Positions 22,554 through 33,605 of a DNA stretch of 64,000 nucleotides are shown piece after piece. The notes under the pieces are model-generated. The model was not told the DNA's origin. It searched no databases and saw only the letters and a list, made by a program, of their open reading frames with translations. A program made the position numbers and the translations under genes. Source of the stretch: Eucalyptus grandis (taxonomy: Eukaryota; Streptophyta; Magnoliopsida; Myrtales; Myrtaceae); contig NC_052615.1 in the NCBI RefSeq assembly GCF_016545825.1, positions 37,349,516-37,413,515 on the forward strand. Direction: 5' to 3'. Numbering within the stretch: the first letter of the stretch is position 1; each line of letters begins with the position of its first letter.

Positions 22554-23880
22554 CACTTGCATTTTGAAATTCGAGGCAAAATTTTATTTTCTTCAATCAA
22601 GCTCTTCTCGAATTCAACCTGCATCAACTTAACAAACTTTTTACACAAATAAGCTGTAATAATATCCACGTAATATATAATACCCTTTCTCCAAATAAAT
22701 AAATTGAGTAGCATATGTAAAATTAAAATTCAGAACTGCTCAACCTTCCATAGGATACATAAGGGATTTCCTCAACAATTTGCAAAAATTTTGCATAAGG
22801 AATGGAATCTTTGAACTTCCAAAAGATAGTATAGAATCTCCATGATTTTCTGATTGAGTTTTCCAAAATCCATATGGAAGATTCTTTTGTGACCTGCAAA
22901 TTCTTATATAACAGATAATAATCTTTGCAAAAATGTCACGTAATATCTTCCTTTGATTTGCGGATCAACCTTGCTAGATATAATATATCTTCTAAGAATA
23001 TAGCAAGAATATCCATGAATATGTAGTAATATCTTTTGAGATCAAAGCGATGTCCTTGAGCATAAATTTCAGATATGCATTTTGCAAAAGGAAAATGGAT
23101 ATTTCTGTCACGTGCCACAATTGCAATACCTTATATTTATGACATAAGATATTCACAATATAATAAACAATCATCCAAAATGCACGTAGAGATTTGCAAG
23201 GTGGGATAAAAAATTTCTCTTACCCAAGGTATATGTTTCAAATATACCGTTAAAATAAATCATTACCAATCTTCGTAGGAGATATTTTTCTGATTGCACC
23301 ATGATTTTTATAGATTTGCGATCATTCATCCCTTAAAGAATTTCCTGCAATCAACTCATTTCCTTTTTGGTATCCATCAATTTGGATCCTTCCATGACGT
23401 TAGAGCAAAATATATAATCTCCAAATATTCTTTCTTAATTCATCATAACAGAGTACTCAAAGAAAGAATATTATGCACAATGATATTTTGAAAAATAAAT
23501 TCTCACTTAGTTATAGTACCATAAAAACAGAGAGAATAAAATCTTTGAATATCTAAGAATATATTGCATCATCACGTAAAACAGATTTTCACTTTGCAAA
23601 ATATGATAAAATTTGAGAGTATAAAATCAAACCAAATAAATTCATTTGTCTTTAAGCATGATATCAAAAATGATCACACGTATCAAATTAAATCTCAAAT
23701 CACAAAAACAAATCATGCGATTCTTTCTTCAATAAAACAAATCAAGGAATATGATTATTATAAAAACTCAATCAACCAAGGATATATCGAATATCAGAAT
23801 TATTGCCTAAATCAAGTTGAGAATAAAAAACTCCTTACCAAATCTTCTTTCTTCTTTCTTCTTTATATCCTGCAAAAAGT
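22554..23880. other. AT-rich non-coding interior of Copia-2
   Basis: No pol domain or other coding sequence is visible on either strand. Short open frames here look random. This stretch occupies the place where an autonomous Sirevirus would carry pol. Confidence 0.6.
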
Positions 23881-25474
23881 AACTCATCTTTTCTTTGGTA
23901 CCCATTTTTTCTTGGGTCCATGAGAGTTAGTAGAATATGCTGCTTTTACCCAATTTTTCTTAATAGGTCTCCAGACTTTAGGACAATCTTTTTCAAAGTG
24001 TTTTGAATCTCCACAATTTGAACATTTGAGGGCATTTCGACCAACAGGTTTTACAAACACTTTTTGAAAATGATTTTTGTAAAATGTCTTTGGAGGTCTT
24101 TGTTTAAGTCTCTCCTTTACTTTAGGAAAATCAATTAAAGAATTATTTTCCTTATTGAAACCAAGTCCTGACTTATTATAGTAAGGAACTTGTTTAAAAA
24201 AAGAATATGCTCTAATGTTTTTGATCCATTTGAAAATCTTGTCGAAATATTTGAAAATTCTTTCTTCAAAGAATCATTTTCTTTAACAAGCAAATCTCGA
24301 TTTTCTTTTATTTGTAGAAAATCTTTTTGCAAAATTTCAAAATTTTCTTTTTGAGAAAGATCTTTTTGCCTAAGCCGAGAATTCTCCTTTTTAAGTTCGA
24401 AAATCCTTTTAAGAGAAGATTTGTGATTTGAACAAAGCTCATTTATATGTTTTGAAACTTTGAAAGGAATTGCTGAATGACTTACCTTGATTTCCTCATC
24501 GGATTCTGAGTCTAGTTGCAGATCGGACTCGATTCCCGAGTACGTATGCAGTCGAGACTCAGATTCTGAATGTGCCATCAAGCATATATTTCCTTGCTCA
24601 TCATCTTCTTTTATTATTCTTTTCTAGCCATTCTGCTTGTATTTTCTTCTTCCACTGAATTTGCTTCCTTTTCTACTCAACTTTTGAATTTCTCAATCAT
24701 AAAAGCAAGTTCTTCGTCGTCCATGTCATTTTCTGAGTCTGTTTCATCAAAAACAACATTAGATATTAAAGCAATGGACTTCTTACCTTCGGGATCTTCA
24801 TCGTTGAGTTGTTCCACTTCATAGGATTGAAGAGTGCCGATCAATTCATCAACGGAGAGTGGCATAATCCTCTGAGTCTCCTGGATTGAGGTCTTAACAT
24901 GGTTCCAATCTTTTGAGAGACCTCGCAAGAGTTTGTTGACCTTCATTGGAGAAGAAATAGGCTGACCTTGATACGCCAAACCATTTACAATTTCTGTAAA
25001 ACGGCTGAACATATCTCCAATTGACTCTCCTTGCTTCATCTTGAAGGATTCATATTTACCGAGCAGGAAGTTTACTTTTGTCTCTTTTACACGATCGGTC
25101 CCTTCATATGTAACATGAAGTTTATCCCAAACTTCTTTTGCTGTTTCACATGAAGAGATTATGTTATATTCAACAGGAGACAAAGCGCAATATAAAGAAT
25201 AAATTGCTTTCGCATCAAGAGCTTCTCTTTTGGACATCTCCGTCCGAGACATAGGAGCGGGGAGTTTGGTTTCTTTGTCTTTGCCATTCTTATTTGATGT
25301 GGATGCAGCAATGGGATTGATTCCTCTTTCCACAACATCCCATTGCAAGGGATCTCTGGATCTTAGGAATGCTTTCATTTTGTTCTTCCACACGTCGTAT
25401 TCCTTTCCATCAAAATATGGTGGTCTTGTGTTGCTTTGCCCTTCCATAAGTCCTGGTGCCAACATACTAGCCAT
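23880..25474 (-). pseudogene. Copia-2 gag (capsid, coiled coil, zinc knuckle)
   Basis: The minus-strand ATG at 25474 opens MASMLAPGLMEGQSNTRPP. A 265-residue frame follows with the UBN2-type capsid region (PYFDGKEYDVWKNKMKAFLR, then AKEVWDKLHVTYEGTDRVKE, then LRGLSKDWNHVKTSIQETQR). A stop at 24677 separates it from a Lys/Glu-rich segment at 24581-24135 with coiled-coil character (ELKKENSRLRQKDLSQKENF). After one more shift a zinc knuckle, CSNCGDSKHFEKDC, lies at about 24024-23983, followed by GPKKKWVPKK at about 23915. Capsid, coiled coil and CCHC is the usual Sirevirus Gag order. At least two lesions break it, but the capsid frame is long and intact, so Gag loss may be recent. Confidence 0.85.
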
Positions 25475-25524
25475 AAAGAATCTTTAGCTCAAAAGTAAAA
25501 ACACTTTTATAACCTGAGCACTTG

Positions 25525-25536
25525 GCTCTGATACCA
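25525..25536 (-). other. Primer binding site (tRNA-iMet) of Copia-2
   Basis: The minus strand reads TGGTATCAGAGC two bases inside the 5' LTR. It is an exact match to the usual initiator-Met tRNA primer site. Confidence 0.9.
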
Positions 25537-25538
25537 AT

Positions 25539-26732
25539 TGAGAGTGCTAGTATGAACACCTAGAGGGGGTGAATAGGTGTTTAAAATAAACCTTGGCAAA
25601 TATATGCGGAATAAAATAAACTTCAAACAAAGGAGTTAAGGAAGAGAATAAGAACACAAGATTTATAGTGGTTCGGCTTAATCCAAGCCTACGTCCACTC
25701 TCCCACGCTAACAGCCTTCTTGGCTGGATTCCACTATGCAATCAACAAGAGATTACAACTTTGAGTGCAAACACTTAGTAGATCACACTATCTCACTAAG
25801 TCACTCTTTTGGTATTTCTCTCACCATCACAAACGTTTAAGCTCTCCAAAGACAAGTGTATGATCGAAGGTCGCTCAGACTTTGGAATTATAAATTCTAC
25901 GCTCCGTCTCTTACTTGCTCATCGGTCCTTCATCTCTTTAAATACTCCTCCACTTCCAAACTAGCCGTTGGACAGTATCCCGGAGAATCGTCTTCCCATA
26001 TACCCATTGGACAGCTCGTATCTAGAAGATTTGGTAGCCGTTGAGTGACAAAGGTAGAATCCCAAATTGATTCCGATCGCCCATACAAACGGAATATTGG
26101 TTTCCATAAGTAAAGCTTCTTCGTATAGAAAGTTCTTGTCTTCAAGATCAATCGTCAATCAATTAGATTGAGTCAATCAAATCAATCTTGATGTGGAATC
26201 CAAACCAGATCACTAGCCGTTATATGATTGGGTTTGAGTTACGTTCTGTCGAGTTCTTGATGTAAAGTCAGATAGCAATAGACTTTACAATCTGAGTCTG
26301 AGTGCGATAGACTTTGCAATCTGAGTCTGAGTGCGATAGACTCAGACTTTGCAATCTGGGTCTGAACACCGTCTGAATAAGTTCAGCTCCAACATAGAGT
26401 CTGTCTTCTGGTTCAACTTCAGCATAGAGTCTGTCTTCTGGTTCATCATTCACGTTCAGTCTGGAATTTGTTAGAATGAGCAGACTTTGAGTCTTGAGTC
26501 GGCAATCTTCAAACTTTGAGTCTTGAGTCGCGGTCTTGACTTTGACACGAAGTCTGAAAATCTTCAAAATATACTGGACATATGTTACGTTCAGTCTTCG
26601 GCCGTCTTCGACTTTGATAATATCCTCTACATGTTCTAACATCTGCATGGTCTATTACTCAACCATCAAACATGTTAGTAGCCTTTGATTTATTTTGTCA
26701 TCTTCAAAACATCATAAGGGATTTCCCTAACA
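25539..26732 (-). repeat. Copia-2 5' LTR
   Basis: About 1,194 bp, TG...CA in minus orientation. A TATA-like TATTTAAG lies near 25940 on the minus strand. Compared with the 3' LTR, several one- or two-base losses occur in the repeated 'gagtctgg/agtcttcagac' part (26480-26575). Confidence 0.88.
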
Positions 26733-26737
26733 ACCTC

Positions 26738-27482
26738 ACCCTGAAAGGCTCGATCGATACCGTCCAATTAGCCTTTGCAATTATGCCTACAAAATCATTT
26801 CTAAGGTGATTGCTAATCGCCTTAAGCCCTACTGTCGACCTAATATCTAGGGAACAGAGTGCCTTTGTGAGTGTACGACAAACACAAGATAACATTTTAA
26901 TAGTCCAAGAGGTGCTTCATCAGATTAAGATCATAAAATGCAAGCGCCAATTTCGAGCTGTTCTAAAAATGGATTTGCAAAAGGCATATGACCGGGTTGA
27001 GTGGGATTTCCTCCAAGATTATCTCCTCAAGATAGGCTTTCATGCTAGATGAGTACAGTGGGTCATGTAATGTATAACGACAATGTCTTTTAGTGTTAAA
27101 TTCAATGGTGAACACCTTCAATATTTCCAACCATCCCGTGATCTTAGACAGGGAGATCCTCTCTCCCCCTGTTTATTCATCCTTTTGGTGAATGTCCTCT
27201 CTCATCTTATGAATCAAGCAGTTACCATGGGGCTTCTCATAGGCATCAAACTGAACAGGTGGTGTCCTACTCTATCTCACCTGTTTTTTACAGATGATGC
27301 AATTTTCTTTTTAGATGGTAAACTACTTGAATGTCAGAATTTACCCAACATCATCAACCAGTATTACTTTGTTACTGGTCAGGCTGTTAATAGAAATAAA
27401 TCTGGAATCTTTTTTAGCAAAGATTGTCCTCTTACCCTACAGGAAAATCTAGCTCGGGAATTTCAAATACTTGTGCTTGATA
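26738..27482 (+). pseudogene. LINE ORF2 middle part: RT catalytic core
   Basis: The LINE reverse transcriptase resumes after Copia-2. Blocks are VIANRLKPY, SREQSAFVSVRQTQDNIL (about 26845), VLKMDLQKAYDRVEWDFLQ (about 26960), RDLRQGDPLSPCLFILLVN (about 27137), the catalytic LFFTDDAIFF (about 27285) and VNRNKSGIFFSK (about 27388). Both Asp residues of the DD box remain. Frames change near 26745 and 27052, and a TGA at 27050 breaks the reading. The block ends at ...QILVLD, where family-A copy A3 interrupts; the reading resumes at 39498 with RAGKYLGI. Confidence 0.88.
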
Positions 27483-28124
27483 TGTCACGCCTCGAACCCC
27501 GAGCGTGTGCCCATCCCTCTCTGGTCGATAATATTTTGTGACTTCCCAGGATGAGTCGCCGACCCATTTATTTTTAAGCACATGCGGAAGCGAAAATAAA
27601 TCCCCTGACAATAATCATCTTGGGATAGAAAAGCAGGACATCAATTCACAAAAGCACACATTTTTATAAGCAACGAGATTTAGGTACAAAACGAGTCTAG
27701 TCAAAAGCCTACAAAAAGGTCGACTCTCAAAAGAGGCTGTCCTATGACATACTAATAGGACACATCCACCGATCCTCCATACTCCTCCTTAGACTTTGGG
27801 GCCTTGGTCCTGCACGACCACCTTCTAAGGACCTGAAAAAATGGTTATTCAATAACCAGTGAGACAATGTCTCAGCAAGTCCACGCTCTAAACCCCGATT
27901 AGGAGGGTAATACGCCCAGAGGCGTCCTAACCACACAATCATGCAATTTGTATAGAGGACTTACCTCGCCTCAGATCCACCTTGTAGGTCAATACAGTTT
28001 AAATAGGCACCACACAAATTCACACAGATCGAAGCACTGATCAAATCGATCTAGTCGATTACATGTCAATCGTACCGTTCCCAGGTCAATCAATCAGTAC
28101 CATACATTCTCCACATTGTATATC

Positions 28125-28570
28125 TAGTCATCGAGCACACGTGCATTCTCTTAGGCACTAGTTCACCAAAGTGATGCATCAAATCACCGAGCCCACGTGT
28201 CTCTTCCAAGATGCCACACTTGATTCTCTGGGCCCACGTGCATTCTCTTAGGCACTAGTTCGCCAAAGTGATGTATCAAATCACCGAGCCCACGTGCCCT
28301 TTTTACGATGCCCGGGCCCACGTGCCTTCTCTTAGGTGCTAACTCACCAAAGTGATGCATCAGATCACCGAGCCCACGTGCCCATTTTACGATGCCATAC
28401 TCTGTCACCGAGCCACGTGCATTCTCCAGGAGGACATACTGAGTCTCCGAGCCACGTGTATTCTCTAAGGCGACCTCTTCGCCAAGATGACATATTCAAC
28501 CACCGAACTCATGTGCATTCTCCAGGTGATATTCCAATTCACCGAGCCCACGCATTTTCTATTAGGTGAT
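28125..28570. repeat. Degenerate tandem repeat inside A3
   Basis: Units of about 40-60 bases built on 'caccgagcccacgtgc', 'cttaggcactagttc' and 'caaagtgatgcatcaaatc' recur about seven times with variation. A comparable degenerate series ('aatcacggcccaattgggc' and 'aacctttatcaggtgg') occupies the same relative place in copy A4 at about 47975-48190. Variable tandem repeats therefore seem to be a standing part of this element. Confidence 0.65.
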
Positions 28571-29822
28571 AACCAACTTACTTTTGATACCAATAACCAA
28601 TACCCAACGATTTCTCAATCAAATAATTAACAATCAACTCAATAGGAATAAATCCTAAAAATTCATAATTAAATCAATTCCATACAAATTGAAGCTCAAT
28701 TAAATAAACGGACTGCACCACAACAATCAGCATGAAATTCTGGTCACCGGCCATCCCGATTGAATTTTCGGAAAAATTAAATAATTAATTAATTTCGAAT
28801 ATTAATAAATAAATACCAAAAAATCCAATTTAGGTCCATAATGCCTAATTGAAGCCCAATAAGGGTCGGGAAAAATCCCGAGATGCATTCAGTAAATACT
28901 ATAGGCAATTTTCTAGCTAAGTACACTAACCACCTAACTAATATGCAATGCAATTAACTAATAATCACTAATCCATTCTAATCTAACCATCTAATTACAC
29001 TTAAATAAATCTAAACACCCCTTAAACGTTATTAGCCTACTAAGAAGATTTTAGTGCATAAACTCACTGGTTTAGCGCAACAATCGGTTCACGCTGATAA
29101 CGACGCAACGGCGACTGAAACTCGGGCCTACAGCGGTGCGGGAGGTTGGTGGTGGGTGGTACAGCAGCTGCGGGCACGATCGAGCGGCTGAATCGGCATG
29201 GCGACGAACGGCAGCTACGGGTGCACGGCAAAGGGAACAGTCCTTTTCTTTCCCTCGCTGCTCACTCTCTCGCTCGCTATTCTCTCTTGATTTCTCTCTC
29301 GCGCGCTCGCTGCTCTGTTTCTCTCTCTCTCTTTCGCTCGGTTTTGCTATTCCCATCACTGGTTTTGTTGACAAAAACCAGTCAACAAAAGGAAAGCTTC
29401 GGCGGCGGAAGGAGGCGAGGACAGGTGGATGGGAACGTGGCTTGCATGCTGTCCGGACGCTCTCTCCGCTGGCCACCGAAGAGGGAGAAAGAAACGTGGC
29501 TTGCATTCGGTCTTCTCTCGCCAGCTCGAAGCCGTTGCTGCGTGTCTCCGGCTGCTCGAACGGCGTGGCTTCTCCTCGGTCAAGTTCTCCATTTAGTTGA
29601 CCCCGAATTTGTTGCCGCTCGCCACCTCGCATGATGCATGCGGACGTGGCCTTTGCTGGCCGCTCGAAGCAACTCCCAGCTGCTTCCTTCGGTCAACAAT
29701 TCCCTCAATTGTTGACCGTCCAAAGACGTGGACGTGGGCTTCATGGGTCAAAGGATGTGCATGGTTGACCGGCCAAAGAAATAAAAGAAAACGTGGCCGT
29801 TGGTGAGACCATTCGTCGGGCT

Positions 29823-30725
29823 TGATATTGCTAGTATGAGTACCTAGAGGGGGGTGAATAGGTATATAAAGAATTTTCTCAATCAATTGCACAATACTAG
29901 ACAGTTGTAGGAAACGATAATCAAAGTAAGACGAGAGAAGAGAAAATTGAACACGCGGTTTATAGTGGTTCGGCTTATATCAAGCCTACGTCCACTCTTC
30001 TTCACCGACAACCTATTGGCTGGATTCCACTATGAACAAGAGAGAGGTTACAGCACAGCTTTGCCTTGATTCCACAAAGTGTAGATGTTCTACCACACCT
30101 CCTCAAGATTTCTCACAAATATAGACTCTCTCTTTCGTATACAAGTATTCGCTCAAAGGATTTGTCTAAACAAAAAGGAGCTTCAGACTTTGGAATTCTT
30201 CTATCGCGCACACCTTGAACAACTAAGACAGTCTTCCTTATATACTCCTTTATGCCATCATACCCGTTGGCACTTACCAAAGGAATTCCTCCAATCTACC
30301 CGTTGGACGGAATCAATTAGGAAGATTGTTCAAGCTATTAAAGGAACGTGTTGATAGCCCATCAATCCTGTTCGCCCATACAATCAGGATCTCGGTTTCC
30401 ATAAGCAGAACCTTCCAATAATATTTAGGCAATCACCGAATCTTCAATTATCGAATCAATCTTCGATCAATCAAAGGACTCCGTTTATGTCTTCTCCAGC
30501 CATGAGATCTTCTCCAGTTGATAAGGTTAAATCCTTAACGAAACATCCAGTTCTGGATAACCTTTCTTCAACGGATTAGTGACTATCAATGAGAATAGAC
30601 TTTGAGTCTTGAGTCTCGGCTGTCCCAGGTCTTGAGACTTTAAATAGCGAGTCGCAAGCCTTCGAGACTAGACTAATAGAAACGATTTGTCAACTTCAAA
30701 ACACTTCAAGAAGATTTCTCCAACA
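29823..30725 (-). repeat. Copia-3 3' LTR
   Basis: About 903 bp. The minus strand has a TATA box (TATATAA, 30238-30244) in the context GGAGTATATAAGGAAG. It differs from the other LTR by a 37-base-scale insertion near 30590-30625 and by many one- to two-base indels, several at CAG/CTG triplets. Confidence 0.88.
30238..30244 (-). promoter_or_regulatory. TATA box in the Copia-3 3' LTR
   Basis: The minus strand reads TATATAA, and the same motif is kept in the other LTR at 38677-38683 and in the related LTR remnant near 46655. This conservation supports it as the LTR promoter element. Confidence 0.6.
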
Positions 30726-31075
30726 ATCTCCCCCTTTTTGATGGTGACAAAACTTTCCTGCAGATTTGGATATCTTTGACCTGCAAAACATTTCTCAAAC
30801 ACATATGCATATCTTATAGAGATAAATGGCTAACAGAATAACACTAGAATCTGCAACCACATAAAATAGGTTAGTCAGTATATGATGAAGCCATTTATAA
30901 GATATCAATATTGGTTAATAGAAGCGATCAAGTCCAAGTCTAGTTCGGTTCTCATCCAGACACAAACCAAAGTCAAACGATTTAAACCACGAGAACAATC
31001 CAACAAACAATTAAAAGTTTAATGAATGAAAGGTTTTTGATCAAATCTTGCATCTCTCCCCCTTTTTGTCATCAT
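30726..31075 (-). promoter_or_regulatory. Polypurine tracts of Copia-3
   Basis: The minus strand carries AAAAAGGGGGAGAT right inside the 3' LTR (30726-30739) and a second AAAAAGGGGGAGA at about 31059-31071. This is the same duplicated-tract layout as in Copia-2 and is typical of Sireviruses. Confidence 0.7.
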
Positions 31076-31172
31076 TAAAAAGATGAGATGAAGTTAAGAT
31101 TGCTTGGGAACGCGGACAAGCTAGAAATCTTCCATAGACTGAACGATGCCTTCCACCTTTTAAAGTCTTCCT

Positions 31173-33395
31173 TTAGCCGTGCAACCTCACTCTTGGCATT
31201 GGCCTGATTCGAGCGAGAGGGGCTTGCATTTTATCATTCAATGAACAGGAAGAAGCTTGACCTTCATTCTTCAAGCTTTGAACTTCGCATCCCAAGGCAT
31301 AAATCTGACCTCGCATCTCCAAAAGAATATCCATGATTACGTGAAAATCTGCTCCATTATCGGTTTGAGTACTTGCTTCGGCTCGATCGATGGAGTGAAT
31401 GCGACGATGGTAGATCAGCATAATCTTGCAGGTTTGGCGATGAAACTTCATGACCTTCTTCTGGAAATTGAGATGCATAAACATCCTGCAGGTCCTGGTG
31501 AGCGGCCCGACTCCTTCACTTGCATCGGGACATGAAGACTTCACTCCTTTCTCCACGATCTCCCCGATTCCATGCCTACGAGTGGAGAAGAGTGTTCCTC
31601 GGGTTCTCCTTCTTCTCTTCTTTCTTCTTCAGTCTTTCCTCCTCTGTTTCTTTTTCAGCTTCTATTTCTTCTTCTTCCTTCTCCTCTCGCTTCTTTCGTC
31701 ATTTGCTCCGATTCTTTACGTGGAACAGACGACTTAAATTCTTCAAAGCCAATGCGAGAGATGGTGATGTCTTCCTCATCATCTTCATCCTCAACAAGGA
31801 GAGCTCTTCTTCTCTTGGATGGAGCAACCATGGGCTCCTTCCCTTTTCTTTTAGCCGCTGAGAAGATATTTGATGAGATTTTGCAGGAGTCTTCTCCTTG
31901 AATTTCTCCAACTCCTTGCTCAGTTCCTTCAAACGCATTTTGGTCACCATTTTCAGACCTACCACCATATGATCGCATGGTCGAACACAAAAGATTTGTG
32001 GAGGCTGAATATTCAGATGTCTGAATAACTTCGTAACAAGGCTTGGGTAAGGGAGTTGACCTCTGTCCTTCATCATTGCTCTATACATGTGAAACATCAC
32101 AGTGTGAGGGAGAGAAAACCTTTTTCCAAAGAGAATGGCATACATCAGCTTGGCCTCTGAACTTGAAACATCAGTCTTGGAAGTTGATTTTGGTCGGAGG
32201 CAATTAATCACAATCTTGTGAAGCAAGATGTTGAATGCACCCATCCTTAAGTAGGTGATCTTTTCATCTGTTCTCCTGTCCTTCACCGGTTCAAGAGTGG
32301 CCCGAGCAATGGAAACTTTGATTGGTTGATATCTTCCTCTTTCGACTTCTAACACATCTGCCAGCATATTCATATCCACAACATAATCTTGGTCTTTAAC
32401 GCTGAACGAGAATCTATTCGCATCCAAAAAGCTTAGATTTGAATAGAAATATGCAGTTAATTCAGCATAGGCCTCTGTAGAGTCAGAGCAGAACTTTTCA
32501 AGTTGAAGATAATTGAACTTTTCCCTCAAGTTCATATTCACAGCATCCAGAAAATCAAAATCTACACTCCTAGCGTTTATTACCCCACGCTTCAGCAATT
32601 TCGAGTACAGATCCTTTTGCTCCTTTGATCTGAACAAATCTCCCCTTTTTCCTTGATTATCAACCGCAACACCCATTTTCGGTTGGAATTGACTGTATAA
32701 TTTATCATCATCATTCCCATCTACAGGATTCGGCCCCCGATCACGAGGATCACTTGGGATATTTGCAAGGTTTCCTCACCACCCCTTTTCGAGCAATTCC
32801 CAAACTTTCCATTTTTTTCAGAAAGATATATTCGTTCCCATGTCCTTTGTCTTTAAGAAAATCATCAATGTAGTTCAAAGGAGTACGAATTCCTTTTAGG
32901 GCACGATATAACTGGTAAATATAAGCGGGCTTTTGAACTCTTACGAGTGCATCCTCGATGATTTCTTCCCCGTTGTTGATGATCAACGCCTTGAGGACTA
33001 GATGGAGGAGAATGACGCTGTTGAGAATGTTGTGGGCTCGCTTGCTGTTGGAGTCACTTCATCTTCAGTAAGATCGAAGTGCGTAGGCCCTCACTCATCC
33101 GCCGTGGTCCCCCTCGCTTGCAATTCTCGAAGACTTTCTTGAAGATGACATCTTTCTCGGTTTTGGAAGATTCCTTGCTTGACTTTCCCAGGAAAGATGA
33201 CAACTTTTTGAGGATTAAACGAAGAAGACAAACGGGAATGGAGGATCGATGCTTTCTAGGGTTTTTGAGAGAAAAGTGAAGAGGAATCGACAGTTCATGA
33301 TCGGTTAAAAAGAGGGATAAACGAACCGTCATAAAGGAAATAAAAATATGCCTTTTCAAAATAACTGTCTTTTTCCGCAAAAATAGCCATTTCAA
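31173..33395 (-). pseudogene. Env-like / plant-transposon-domain ORF of Copia-3 (broken)
   Basis: Downstream of pol, several minus-strand frames join into one broken ORF. The first (33395-33054) is basic. The next (32986-32750) reads ALVRVQKPAYIYQLYRALKG. The longest (32676-31699, 325 residues) contains SVDFDFLDAVNMNLREKFNY, AYAELTAYFYSNLSFLDANR and FNILLHKIVINCLRPK. This pattern (VDF, then 'YxxLxxxFYSNL') resembles the 'putative plant transposon protein' domain (Pfam Transposase_32), also found in proteins called envelope-like in plants. The last piece (31556-31173) has a coiled-coil-like stretch (EMRGQIYALGCEVQSLKNEG). No transmembrane segment is evident. Family assignment is from memory of the pattern and needs a profile search. 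Position matches the SIRE1 env-like ORF. Confidence 0.6.
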
Positions 33396-33605
33396 AAATA
33401 ACTTCCCTTTTGAAAATGAAACGATGCAATATTTACGTCAATTAAATATAGCAACAATTTAAACACAGTCTGACGATCGTACCTTTTCAAGATGAGATTC
33501 AAGAGAGAAAGACTTACAGTCTGACGGACGTACCAAGACTGTCTTTCAGATAAAGTCTTGTAAGTTACGAGTCCGAAAGTCTTTAGACTTTCATATCCTC
33601 ATACC

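Larger units (their letters stand above)
20389..26732 (-). mobile_element. Gag-only Sirevirus-type Copia element 'Copia-2'
   Basis: Two LTRs of about 1.2 kb lie in the same orientation, with a perfect 5-bp target duplication ACCTC (20384-20388 and 26733-26737). On the minus strand the primer site (TGGTATCAGAGC) follows the 5' LTR, then gag with a coiled coil and zinc knuckle. No protease, integrase, RT or RNase H follows. About 2.3 kb of AT-rich non-coding DNA carries several repeats of the polypurine motif. The AGGGGGAGAT tract and multiple polypurine tracts are known Sirevirus traits. It is non-autonomous, holds a SINE, and interrupts the LINE RT. Confidence 0.88.

Noticed and set aside
28125..28570. 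Possible CRISPR-like array of short repeats
   Set aside because: The units are degenerate, without uniform spacers, and occur in a plant retroelement context. It is a variable tandem repeat.
29072..29634. Long overlapping open frames on both strands
   Set aside because: They lie in the GC-rich island of family-A copy A3, overlap in several frames and show no domain. Few stops are expected by chance in such GC-rich, pyrimidine-biased DNA.
31257..31901. Plus-strand Ser/Phe-rich frames
   Set aside because: They are antisense to the acidic and coiled-coil part of the env-like ORF of Copia-3.
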